A stretch of DNA of 64,000 nt from Brasenia schreberi (taxonomy: Eukaryota; Streptophyta; Magnoliopsida; Nymphaeales; Cabombaceae): the NCBI GenBank assembly GCA_036023115.1, contig JAYKKT010000090.1, positions 35,545,001-35,609,000 on the forward strand, given 5' to 3'. The position numbers and the translations under genes are program-made. Every line of letters begins with the position of its first letter. Position 1 is the first letter of the stretch. Shown here piece by piece: positions 1 through 10,400 of the stretch. Under the pieces are notes generated by a model. The model did not search any database. It worked only from the letters and a program-made list of their open reading frames with translations, and had not been told where the DNA came from.

Positions 1-749
1 GCCACCTAAAGCGTCTAAGAGGAGATTTAATATGTAGCTGTGGAAAGTGTTTACGGGCTGCTTTAACTGCCTGCATGTGGCAACCCTAATTGATGAAGAA
101 TTCCAACCCGTCCCAAATGTTCAAGAAGAGATGATTTACCTGCACATAAAGTATTTATGGAAATATTTAAGAGAACTGGAAAATTTAGGAAAAGAGAACA
201 TAGGATTAGTAATTGTTAAGAGTGAGATTGCCATGTGTGGGCACCTAAGTCGAATTCTGGGGCAGGTTGGATGAAAAGTCTCTCATCTGTCGATTCTTGT
301 GAAGTTTGCAGTCATGAGTACTGCTAAAATATGTGTTGCAGCCAGAGTAGCTGTTTATGTTGTTACAGTCAGAAATGTTGAGTTGTTGTTACAGCCAGGA
401 AGGCTGAGTTTATGTTGTTACAGCCAAGATGGCTAAGTTGATGTTGTTACAGCCAAGAAGGTTGAGTTTATGTTGTTACAGCAAGGAAGGTTGAGTTTAT
501 GTTGTTACAGCCAAGATGTCTGAGTTGATGTTACAGCCACGAAAGCTGAGTTGATGTTGCAGCCATATATGCTGCTTGAGATGATCAGCAAGGAAGGTTG
601 AGTTGATATTACAATAAGAGATGCTGCTTGAGATGATCAGCCAGGAAGGCTGAGTTAAAGATGTTGCAGCCAAAGAAGCTATTGCAGTAAGAGATTTTTT
701 TTTTACAAGTTTCGAGTTCGAAGTATCTCACTCCCAACCTGAGGGGAGG
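1..749 (+). mobile_element. Probable 3' interior of a copia-type LTR element, cut by the window edge
   Basis: This stretch lies directly upstream of a purine-rich tract (about 739-749) and an LTR beginning TGTTGAAG, the usual order at the 3' end of a plant copia element. Only short interrupted reading frames are visible and I could not match them to a specific pol domain, so the assignment rests on the polypurine tract and LTR. The right part (about 340-690) is a degenerate minisatellite. The rest of the element would lie left of the window. Confidence 0.5.
340..690. repeat. Degenerate minisatellite (TTGTTACAGCCAAGAAGGC-type units)
   Basis: Roughly a dozen imperfect units of about 24-36 bases share the core GTTACAGCCAAGAAGGCTGAG, with variable TTGATGTTG spacers. 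The array sits just before the polypurine tract of the copia-like element, so it probably belongs to the 3' untranslated part of that element. Confidence 0.7.
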
Positions 750-1068
750 TGTTGAAGAATATGCATATCTAGTATTCTTTGTGTTAGTTTTATAATTTTT
801 GATGTTTTTAGGTATTATTGTAGTTGCCAGAAATACTAGGGGCATTTTGGTAATTTTTTGTATTAAGGGTATTTTGATCATTTTGGTCAATTTTCGTTTT
901 ACGGCTCCTTATATAAGGGCTGGTAGGTTGTATTAGGTTGTGAGGTCGTGTGTTAGAAAGAGAAAGAAAGAAGGGGGACGACCCCTTCCTTCAATCTCTC
1001 ATTTTTCCTCCTTAATATTAGTCATATTTCTTGTTTTAATATTCTGAACGCTACTCCAAATTTCAACA
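750..1068 (+). mobile_element. Copia-type LTR (3' LTR of the left-edge element)
   Basis: The 319-bp segment begins TGTTGAA and ends TTCAACA, a 7-bp terminal inverted repeat with the canonical TG...CA. It follows a purine tract. A TATA-like TTATATAAGG lies near 910. No matching 5' LTR is visible in the window. A solo LTR cannot be excluded. Confidence 0.75.
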
Positions 1069-1077
1069 CTGAAAACT

Positions 1078-1995
1078 TTGGAGGTGACAGAAGAGGAAGT
1101 TGAGGAAGGGATAAAGGAAGAGCTTTTTCTAGCATACATTCATTTTTTTCCTCCTCCTACACCTGGTACTCAACCTAGAATTCGTGTTGCTATGGCTTCA
1201 AAACAGTTGCATGATCAGGCAAACCTTGCAGCGGGCAGATGGTTTTATGATGCACGCATTCGATTTAATGCAGCAAACAGTTTTCATTTTCAAGCAATGA
1301 TAGATGCAATTGCTAACATCGGTCCAGGATACAAGATGCCCTCCTATCAAAAGGAGAAAGGAAAGATCTTAGATAAGACCATCATTGAAGTGCAAGAATA
1401 CTTTTCGATATTGAGAGAGTCATGGAAGGAGACAAGTTGCACTATCATGGCAGATGAATGGTCAGACAGGCAAGGAAGGACCTTGCTAAATTTTCTTGTC
1501 TACTGTCCTAAAGGACTTATGTTTTTGAGATCTTTGGATATGTCAGAGGAGAGGCATACTGCAGATATTCTACGACAAGAATTTGATAAGGTGATATGCG
1601 AGGTTGGGCTAGAGAATGTAGTCCAATTTATTACAAATAATGCAGCTAACAACAAAGCAACTCGAAAGGAGTTAGCTGATACTTATGGGACTTTCTACTG
1701 GACACTATGCACAACCCACTGTTTAGATCTCATCCTTGAGGACATTGGTGAGATGGATGAAATAAAGACAGCAACTGAGTGTTGCCAAGATATTACAAAA
1801 TTCATTTATAACCATGTATTTGTTTTGTGTATGATGAGGAGATATACAGAAGGTAAAGAGCTTCTTCGAACAGTTGCAACTTGGTTTGCAACAAACATCT
1901 TATCTGTACAGAGTATTGTGAGACTGAAGCAAGCATTGAAGAGAATGTTCTCCTCATATGATGGCAACAGTTTGCAGAGTTGCCTCAAAACATAA
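1078..1995 (+). pseudogene. hAT-superfamily transposase fragment (DUF659 region)
   Basis: An open frame of about 305 codons reads as the middle of a plant hAT-type transposase or domesticated BED/DUF659 protein. The hallmark is a MADEWSDRQGRTLLNFLVYC stretch at about residues 122-141, followed by the N-A-A-N and CTTHCLDLILEDIG motifs near residues 180-220. The N-terminal BED zinc finger and the C-terminal hAT dimerisation domain are not present. The frame has no ATG at its left end, begins within 10 bases of the copia LTR end, and stops at TAA before the dimerisation region. I infer a truncated, non-functional piece; an exon of a larger gene is the alternative. Confidence 0.75.
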
Positions 1996-2007
1996 GAAAT
2001 AGAAAGC

Positions 2008-2290
2008 TGAATGAGATTTTTAAAACAGTCTTCAAGAGTATATTTTGGAATGCATGTGTATCGGAGCATCATTATCACCTTCCTTAAACGTCCCTAAATC
2101 ATCTTTTTGTTGTCTCCTCTCATGTATCAGAGCATCATTATCACCTTCCTCAAACGTCCCTAAATCTGAATGAGATTTCCAAAACAGTCTTCAAGAGTAT
2201 ATTTTGGAATGCATGTGTATCATATCATTATTATCACCTTCCTCAAACGTCCTAAATCATCTTTTTGTTGCCTCCTCTCATGTATGCTCT
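2008..2290. repeat. Direct duplication, period about 159 bp, downstream of the hAT fragment
   Basis: The block starting TGAATGAGATTT at 2008 recurs at 2167, including the shared phrases AAAACAGTCTTCAAGAG and TTTTTGTTGYCTCCTCTCATG. A shorter TATCACCTTCCTCAAACGTC phrase occurs a third time between them. The remainder to 2537 shows no gene. Confidence 0.8.
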
Positions 2291-2586
2291 CAATCATCTA
2301 AAGGCATTGTCATTTAATGCCTTATGACAAACTTTTAACTATGCACGTGCAAGGAGTAACTTCTTTCCTAGTCCCTCATAAGTAGTGTTTCAATCGCAAA
2401 ATTCCACCACTAATCACCTTCTCACAAAACAAACATTTGATCTTCAATCTGGAACCCTCAACTATTGTATCCCTCTGTCATGCCGGATCATGAGACCGAG
2501 ATTTGGGAGTCCCTAACACTCCTCCCTGCCATCTCAATTGAACACTTTAATTTAATACAACAACAACAACTAAGCCTTTTCCCATA

Positions 2587-4527
2587 CTAGACGGGGTCGG
2601 CTACATGGATTCTTTGTTTCCACAGATCTCTATCGTGTGCCATGTTAGCAGTTAACTCCCAATAAGCTAGATCATTCTTTATTGTTTCTTTCCAACACTT
2701 TTGTGGTCGTCCTCTACCTCTTTTAATACTTTCCAAATTTAGGTTTTCTAACCTTCTTACAGGTTCTTCTTTTGATCTTCTTTCTATATGTCCAAACCAT
2801 CTTAAACGATGTTCTCTCATTTTATCCTCTATTGGTGACACTCCTAATTTGTTTCTAATAACCTCATTATGTATACGGTCTTTTCTTCTATGACCACTCA
2901 TCCATCTCAACATCTTCATTTCTGTCACAGACATCTTTTGTACATGTTGATGATTAACTGCCCAACACTCAGAACCATAAAACATGGCAGGCCTAACTGC
3001 TGCTCTATAATATTTACCTTTTAATTTTAATGGTATCTTCTTGTCACAAAGAATACCTGATGCTCCTCTCCATTTTAACCAACCAGCATTAATTCTATGT
3101 GTAACATCTCCATCAATTCTTCCATCACTTTGAAAAATTGACCCTAGGTATTTAAAACTTTCCTTTTGGGGAATGCAATGCGTGCCAATTTTAATTTCTA
3201 TGTCCTCTGAAGTAGCCAAATGATCAAACTTACATTCCATATATTCTGTCTTTGTTCTACTAAGTCGGAGGCCTTTGTTTTCTAATGTTTCTCTCCATAG
3301 TTCCAATTTTCTATTAACTTTTTCCTTAGACTCCTCCACTAATACAATGTCATCTGCAAATAACATACACCAAGGTACTTCATCTTGAATATGTTTTGTT
3401 AACTCATCCATCACCATTATAAATAAGTATGGACTTAAAGTTGATCCTTGATGTAACCCAATATTAACTTCAAAGAAGTCTGTCGTTCCTTCATGAGTCC
3501 TCACACATGTTTTTGCACCATCATACATGTCTCTTATAAGGTTAATATATGTCAATGGGATACCTCTTTTTTCCAAAGTTCTCCAAAGAACCTCCCTCGG
3601 TACCCTATCATAAGCTTTTTCTAGATCAATAAATATCATGTGAAGGTCTTTCTTTTTTGCTCTAAAATGTTCCATAAGACGTCTCAAAAGGTGAATCGCT
3701 TCAATAGTAGATCTACCAGGCATAAATCCAAATTGGTTCTCTGTTGTACTTGATACTTGTCTTAACCTACGTTCAATAATTCTTTCCCATAATTTCATAG
3801 TATGACTCATTAACTTGATACCTCGATAATTCGCACAATTTTGAATGTCTCCCTTGTTTTTATATATGGGTATAAGTGTACTTGCTCTCCATTCCTCGGG
3901 CATCTTTTGGTTTTTCCATATTTCATTAAATAGTCTTGTGAGCCAAGTGATTCCTATTTCTCCTAGTATTTTCCAAACTTCTATAGGAATATTATCTGGT
4001 CCTACCGATTTACCACTCTTCATATGTTTAAGAGCCTCTTTGACTTCATTCTTTTGAATACGTCGGTAGAAATTGTGGTTTATATACTTTTCTGACTTGG
4101 CTAAATCTCCTAAACTAATACTAACATCTTTATTTTCATTAAAAAGATTATAAAAATAGTTTTTCCATCTATTTCTTATATCATCATTTGCCACTAGAAT
4201 TTTTTCATCCTCGTCTTTTATGCATCTAACATAATTAAGATCTTTAGTTTTCTTATCTCTAGCCCTAGCTATCCTAAAAATGTCTCTTTCACCCTCTTTT
4301 GAGTTGAGTTTTTTATATAAGTCCTCCCAAATCTTAGCTTTTGCTTCACTAACGGCCTTTTTTGCTTCCTTCTTTGCTTTCTTATAAGCTTCTAAAGTTT
4401 CACTAGTTTTCTTAGCATAATGTAATTTGTAACATGCCCTCTTTGCCTTGATTTTGTTTTGTACTACTTCACTCCACCACCAAGCTTCTTTTTGTGCCGG
4501 TACACCTCCCTTAGATACCCCTAACAC
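2587..4527 (-). CDS. RTE LINE reverse transcriptase part of the polyprotein
   Basis: An open frame of about 646 codons covers the RT core and C-terminal region of an RTE LINE. Motifs include [43 protein letters not shown] (motif A Asp), [13 protein letters not shown] and [12 protein letters not shown] (catalytic Asp-Asp). It has no convincing own start: the frame is open from 4542, sits one base out of phase with the endonuclease frame, and has GTG at 4527. I read it as the downstream half of one polyprotein broken by a single-base deletion, because the sister copy at 38.8 kb is in frame across the same site. Confidence 0.92.
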   Translation of the reverse strand: MLGVSKGGVPAQKEAWWWSEVVQNKIKAKRACYKLHYAKKTSETLEAYKKAKKEAKKAVSEAKAKIWEDLYKKLNSKEGERDIFRIARARDKKTKDLNYVRCIKDEDEKILVANDDIRNRWKNYFYNLFNENKDVSISLGDLAKSEKYINHNFYRRIQKNEVKEALKHMKSGKSVGPDNIPIEVWKILGEIGITWLTRLFNEIWKNQKMPEEWRASTLIPIYKNKGDIQNCANYRGIKLMSHTMKLWERIIERRLRQVSSTTENQFGFMPGRSTIEAIHLLRRLMEHFRAKKKDLHMIFIDLEKAYDRVPREVLWRTLEKRGIPLTYINLIRDMYDGAKTCVRTHEGTTDFFEVNIGLHQGSTLSPYLFIMVMDELTKHIQDEVPWCMLFADDIVLVEESKEKVNRKLELWRETLENKGLRLSRTKTEYMECKFDHLATSEDIEIKIGTHCIPQKESFKYLGSIFQSDGRIDGDVTHRINAGWLKWRGASGILCDKKIPLKLKGKYYRAAVRPAMFYGSECWAVNHQHVQKMSVTEMKMLRWMSGHRRKDRIHNEVIRNKLGVSPIEDKMREHRLRWFGHIERRSKEEPVRRLENLNLESIKRGRGRPQKCWKETIKNDLAYWELTANMAHDRDLWKQRIHVADPV

Positions 4528-5717
4528 ATCTTCGCCACTTTCCTAATATGTATAGCCATATTGTTCCACATATCAGAGGGTGTGCCAACATAATTCCAAA
4601 CATCTCCTTGAAGGACTTTTTGTTTAAATATATCTTCTTTCTCACTTTTGAGGTTCCACCATTTAGTCCGAATAGCTCGATGCACTCTTTTCTTCTTTGT
4701 CCATTTTTTTATTTGTAAATCCATAACTAAAAGTCGATGTTGGGTGGTTAAGCTTTCTCCTGGAATTACCTTACAATCTTTACAGCACGCTCTATCTTTT
4801 TTTCTACAAATAAAGTAATCAATTTGTGTTTGTGATAAGCCACTCTTATAAGTAATTAAATGTTCATCTCGTTTTTTGAAGATTGTATTGACTATAAAGA
4901 GATCAAATGACATAGCAAAATTTAAAATCTCCCTACCTTCCTCGTTTATATCCCCATAACCAAAGTTTCCATGAATCCCTTGATATCCTAATGCCTCTTT
5001 ACCGACATGTCCATTTAAATCTCCTCCTAAACAAATCATCTCCCTTTGTGGAATCTTTTGAAACACCTTATCTAACTCTTCCCAAAAAACTGTCTTTATA
5101 CTATCTTCTAGTCCTACTTGGGGTGCGTAAGCACAAACTATATTCAAAACCTCTACTCCTAACACTAATTTCAATGTCATGATTCGGTCCCCATATCGTT
5201 GTATGTCTACTACACTCTCCTTTAAATCTTTATTTATGATAATACCAACTCCGTTTCGGGCCTTTTCTTTACCTGAGTACCATAATTTAAAACCTGTATC
5301 CTCTATCTCCTTTGCTTTTTCTCCAACCCATTTTGTCTCTTGTAAACATAGAATATGAATCTTTCTCCGAATCATAGTATCTACCACCTCCATTAGCTTA
5401 CCCGATAATGTTCCGATATTCCAAGAACCAATACGAATCTTATTATCTAGGACTAGCTTCCTTACCCCCCGCATCCGTCCATAATCAAAATGCGGAGACC
5501 CTCTCTGAAAATTTTTCACTACATTCGGGCGGCAATGTAGCGGGACTAACTTCTTTACCCACACCCGTCCATGATGTGGGAACCCTCTCTGCAATTGATT
5601 CACTACATTCGGGCGAAAATATAGTGGCCCTTGCTTACTTCTTACTGCATTCGGGCTCTGCAGCACGTCGCTAGGCGGGGACGCCCCAAAGCAATGCTCA
5701 TAATTTTTGTAATCCAT
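4521..5717 (-). CDS. RTE LINE endonuclease (APE) part of the polyprotein
   Basis: This frame of about 398 codons encodes the APE-type endonuclease that nicks the target DNA for target-primed reverse transcription. Visible motifs in order are SWNIGTL (about residues 98-104), LQETKW (about 126-131), GGDLNGHVG (the active-site Asp/Asn loop), QIDYF, and [12 protein letters not shown] with the catalytic His near the C-terminus. The first 90 or so residues are a low-conservation stretch built from a tandem repeat, so the true start may lie further downstream, nearer residue 80. The frame ends at TAG (4521-4523), overlapping the reverse transcriptase frame. The split is best explained by loss of one A near 4530-4532. 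Confidence 0.9.
   Translation of the reverse strand: MDYKNYEHCFGASPPSDVLQSPNAVRSKQGPLYFRPNVVNQLQRGFPHHGRVWVKKLVPLHCRPNVVKNFQRGSPHFDYGRMRGVRKLVLDNKIRIGSWNIGTLSGKLMEVVDTMIRRKIHILCLQETKWVGEKAKEIEDTGFKLWYSGKEKARNGVGIIINKDLKESVVDIQRYGDRIMTLKLVLGVEVLNIVCAYAPQVGLEDSIKTVFWEELDKVFQKIPQREMICLGGDLNGHVGKEALGYQGIHGNFGYGDINEEGREILNFAMSFDLFIVNTIFKKRDEHLITYKSGLSQTQIDYFICRKKDRACCKDCKVIPGESLTTQHRLLVMDLQIKKWTKKKRVHRAIRTKWWNLKSEKEDIFKQKVLQGDVWNYVGTPSDMWNNMAIHIRKVAKMC
5480..5690 (-). repeat. Tandem repeats at the 5' end of the full-length RTE
   Basis: TTCACTACATTCGGGC is found at 5515-5530 and again 84 bp on at 5599-5614; a variant (CTTACTGCATTCGGGC) follows at 5641-5656, 42 bp further. The repeats translate into two copies of an RPNVV...QRG.PH block in the endonuclease frame. 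They may be 5' leader monomers rather than true coding sequence. Confidence 0.75.
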
Positions 5718-5850
5718 GTTGTAGAAATCCGACGAAGTTTTACGCTGGCTGTCGGAAGCCTAACACAACCCTCCTCCTTTATCCGGGCTTGGGACCGGCA
5801 ATGCAAGGGTGATCCCTTACATGGGCGGAGTTGAACACTTTAATTTAATA

Positions 5851-7465
5851 AAAAAACTAAAAATAAAAACACTTCATAAATCTCCAATCTTCACATAACA
5901 CTCAAATAGAGTGTCCCCCACTTCACGAATGCAATAAAAATCATATCCACGCACTTCATAACGTCATATTTAGTCATTCAAAAAAATACAAATAACACCA
6001 AAAAAATAACAAATACAAAGAAAAAATCTCCAAAAAATATAAAATGTATACCACAATCTGAGTTGGGGGCTTTCACAGACATCGTAGAGCACTTTCTTTC
6101 GAGCCTTAAATACCAAGGACGAGGGAGAGTGCGTGGAAGAAACGAAAGCCCAAAAACCCGCAGGTTTCTGTTCGACCAGGGACCCTACAGGGGATACTAT
6201 CATATCGTGCAATACGGCCCGTATTGTATCATGGTTTCTCATGATACGAATAACACTTAAACTTTTGTTTTCTTCATAGTTTCTTTTGCATTTCTTTTAT
6301 AAACCATTGTTTTCCTTTATTTCACACTCGTTTACATACAACACACATATATATACCTTTATTTTCCTTTGATTTGATTTAATAATAGACTACACCAATT
6401 GCTTAATTATTTTTCATTGTTAGTAAACTTATTTATTTGTTTATATTATGAACTTATGAATTATTAGTTAGTGACAACTTAATGTAGCCTATGTAGGTGC
6501 TTATTACCTTATTAAATAATTTAAATAAGTCATACTATTATTTTGATAAAATGCTAAAATGTGTCCTACTTATTTTGATTCTTAATAATGATTTAGAATT
6601 TTTCTTGATTTAAAAAAAAATGATATGAAACAACCATATCTTATAATGGAAAAAGATGATACATGATACGCTACGCTACAAACAACATTGCATGAAAGTG
6701 TGTGCACAAGTGTATCCATGTTCGTGTGATGTGTGTGCATGAGTAGATGTAAGGAGATAGATGGGTAAGAAAAGTTGTGCGACCTAGTTGAATGTGTGAT
6801 CCTAAGTCTAAACAAGTTCTGTTACCAGGAAAGACATCGAAAACATTCTGCTAGAGTAAGATATTCATTCAAGAAATTATGTGAAACAAGCACCATGAGG
6901 ATAATTCCAGTATCAGCACAAATGTTCTACGATTTAGTCATCACTAGAAGTTGGTAATAGAAGACAAAAACCGTTGCGAGATTATTCCCTTTTGTTAATA
7001 TCGAGATGAAATTTTGGCCCCACATTAATTTTCTCATTAGTAGAACTTCTCATCCTATTAACAGGATATACAACATAAACTTGCGAATATGATTGTTTGC
7101 TTCCACAACTTTTGGAGAAACGGATGCTCAGGCCTGGTGGCATAACTGAATTAAAAAAAAAAGAGGTTTAGCTTTAGTTATTAAAACCTCTTTGTTATGC
7201 ATGCCCTAATTTTTGAAGCTAAAGAGAAAGAGAAACAAGTGCCAACTGCACCATTAGTAAAAATGAACATTAATTTTGTAAAATATGTGCAGATTGGCAG
7301 TCATAAACTGCTCAACCTATTGCCCATCATAAATGCTGGGGCAGAAAGAGAATTCGATCTAGAAAAGTGGGAGTAGTTACAACATTGACCCTAGAAGGTT
7401 TTGCATGCTGATCAAGACCAAGTATACTAGGTAGAATAATAAAACTAGTATAAACCAGTTTAAAA
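5851..7465. other. Intergenic region downstream of FANCM; hAT-like remnant at 6160-6256
   Basis: No supported gene is visible. About 6160-6256 contains GTATTG/CAATAC and GATACG palindromic phrases and ends GATACGAATAACACT, which matches the terminus of the hAT-like family at 27915 and 41860. I could not find its other end; the LINE at 2558-5830 inserted nearby. The rest is AT-rich and unassigned. Confidence 0.5.
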
Positions 7466-10400
7466 CTAGTAGACATTCCAGGTACTATGAAGTTCACCTT
7501 CAATAGTATCAGCTCCAGCAACCGGTCCAGCTTCTCCACATGGAACTATCGTGCTAACCTGAGAGAGAAAGACCCTTTAGTTTTTGTCACATGAATCATC
7601 CATATTAACTAAAAGCATATATATAGACCTCATGAACAGCTCCTGGATTTGCTTTCCCTAGTGTCATCTCTTGAAGAAATTGCATACTGTCAACCAACAT
7701 TGTAGTTGTCCTATATGAATGTCGGACTTGATAAATTCCAGAAGGAAACACTTGAAAGTGAGGAAAAGCAATAAGAGATGGCTTCCATTTTTCTTCTTTT
7801 GGTGAATGAAAATACTTTGCTAACAATTCAGTCTCAGCAAATGACAGGTCCAAGGTTGGAATGTTCGATGCAGAATTGTCTTTGGCTTTCCTTCCACGAG
7901 GAACAAACTTTTCAATTGACAACTCAACAAATTGAACTTCAGGCTTGTACATATGAGGCACCTTCACATGAACATAAAAAATAAGATCATTAGAGAATGG
8001 AATTTGTCAACACAAGGAGCACAATCAAAGATCGTCCAATGATTGCACGATACCATCCTAGGGCTTGGGTGGAAATGGAAGCTGCTAGTTCCCCCATTAT
8101 GCATGTGTTTTCCCACTGCCTTGGCTTTTGTCTGCTTGCTTAAATAGCCTTTCAGTTCACTCCCTTCACATGCTAAAACAAGTATCTTGTGTCAAGGAGG
8201 CACTTAAATCGGCAAGAGGATTAAAGAAGCAAAGTTCATTCCAAATAAAGGAAACAACTACATATACGTTAAGTAAATGCATGTCTGTGGAAGTATACCA
8301 TCAATATATTCATAAAAGCAAGACTTTGGAACTGAAATATCAAAGTAAATGTAAAGGCATCTCTATGGAAACAGGATATCAACTCGACCCTGGTGCTTTC
8401 TTCCAGTCCTGCCCATACGCTGAATCATTCTGAGAGGAGAAACATTGGCATCAAAGCATATCACGAGATCAACTTCCATTATATCCAGACCTTCCTCACC
8501 AATTGATGTTGCCACGATAACATTGTATGCACCAGTACGAAATTTCTGCAGAATCAATAGTTCGTACATCAGTTTCTAATGCATAGAATGTCAAAAGACC
8601 CAGTCCTTTAAACAACTAACCTGCAAAACAGCTTGTTGAACTTTCTGGCTTTGTCCTTTTAAAGATTTTCCTGCAAAGAATGATGATTTCAGTTATAAAA
8701 GTGTGGAAAGCAGCTCAAACTCAACAAATAATACTGAATTTCATGCTAATTGAGCATGATCCACTATATTCATCGTCTAACAGGTCTACTTGTAACACCA
8801 AGATGTTCCTGAAATTAGAATTTTGCAATTTTATTCCTCATTTTTTCCTTCAAATTTCTTCACTTCACTCAACACAGTTACGTCCATCTTAGATGATTAA
8901 CTAGGATATCGTAAAATTCCTGATTCAATCTAAAGCATGCCTGAGAAGTACTAACTAAAACTATAAGGTTGAGAGGCTCAACTGGTCAACATCCTGCATC
9001 TAGCACACAAGTCATATGGTACTTGTAGGCAAAAAGGCCAGATTCAATCTCGAGAAACCACACTTATTAGTAAAATTTGTTTCTGTAGTGATGTTGAGAC
9101 ATGATACATGATATCACTGATGGGACTCCCTGCAAAAGAGGGAACTGCCTCTACGAAATGGAGGCATGCAGATGATGTGTGTGTCGCACAGGTGGATGCA
9201 TGTATACACGGTGAGATGGTGGAAATGACAGCAAGCAAGGTTGGAGAGGGAATTTTCCCCACTTAGACGGTGGGAAACATCAGCAATTTCGAGTGGATAA
9301 ATCCACATGAAAGGCTTCATTATTTTCTGTTCCTCCAATTACAAATTACAGCATGTTTTACCTACTTATTACTCAACGGCATACCAATGGTGGACTTGGA
9401 ACCTCTAATTTCCATGGATCTGGATCATTCCCAATTATTCACACTCTCTACATATGCTCTCTTACCAACAGAAATTGTAATTTGATCTCTGGATCGGATC
9501 TTTTAAGTTCCTCTTCTTTGTGATAGGCCTTTTTGAAGAATGTTTTTTTATGTGTCCTGTATGCATATTTAGTTGCATGTGTACATATATGTGTGTGTAC
9601 AAATATACATATTAATACATTAGATATACTCCAGGATATATAGCCCATTGCTAAATCTCCCAGCATGTATGTGCGCCAGCACATTCACACTTTAGTGAAA
9701 TTACAGGGCATATAACTCTATCATTGTTGTACATTATCTGTATGGTCTTCTCCATACAAGAGACAAAAGTTGCGACGATGATGTAGTTGTTCAACAAGAA
9801 ATTTTGCCGAGTCAAGACCCAGTACTATGTGTGCAGCTGAAACAATTATTAAGAAGAAGAGAGCAGGAATAAAATCTTGAAAAAAGTAAAGTTGGACTTA
9901 TAAAGAAGGCAGCTCATAAGACGAGAACAGAAACCTGAGCTTTGGCCCACAAACTGAGTTGCTTTAACAATCTCCCCAAGGTGGGATAGCGATTCCATTA
10001 TATCTCTGCACAAGTTACAAAGCATATTTGGATGTCGTGAGAAAATAGAAAAAAGCATCAGAAACTTACAACACAACTAGTTATTTACATACCTAAATGA
10101 TAGTAGTCCCTTAAATACTCAATACTAAGAGATCATATTCTTTACATATTTGACAAAGTTCGGTCACGAAAACATATATGAGTGGCATAACAGGCTGTTG
10201 TGAAAAGAGGCATGTAAACATTTTATGCAATTTTCAACACAAATAAAGATGAAGATCTGCTAGACTGGTACACTATGCACAGCTTAACAGTGGCAGTCAA
10301 GGGACAACAAGTGGTCTCTCTATTCCAGAAACTTACCAAGTGCAATTTTCTCTCTCTTCACCTAGAACATTCCCAACCATCCACCATATTACTAGCTTGT

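Larger units (their letters stand above)
2558..5830 (-). mobile_element. Full-length RTE-clade LINE with perfect 20-bp target-site duplication
   Basis: The element runs from a 5' end at 5830 to a 3' tail of TTG repeats at 2558-2570, the typical plant RTE tail following AAAAGGCTTAG. Both flanks carry TTGAACACTTTAATTTAATA (2538-2557 and 5831-5850), identical over 20 bp, so the insertion is complete and relatively young. It encodes an apurinic endonuclease frame and a reverse transcriptase frame. Ten other, incomplete copies of the same family occur in the window (tails near 20.9, 22.3, 30.3, 36.3, 39.4, 49.7, 50.2, 50.9, 52.8 and 62.6 kb). Confidence 0.95.

Noticed and set aside
4521..4542. Programmed -1 frameshift site joining RTE endonuclease and RT
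   Set aside because: The copy near 38.8 kb is in frame with one extra A at the same place, so a simple deletion explains the overlap; no slippery-heptamer logic is needed.
8128..8433. 101-codon plus-strand frame
   Set aside because: Antisense to FANCM exons 15 and 16.
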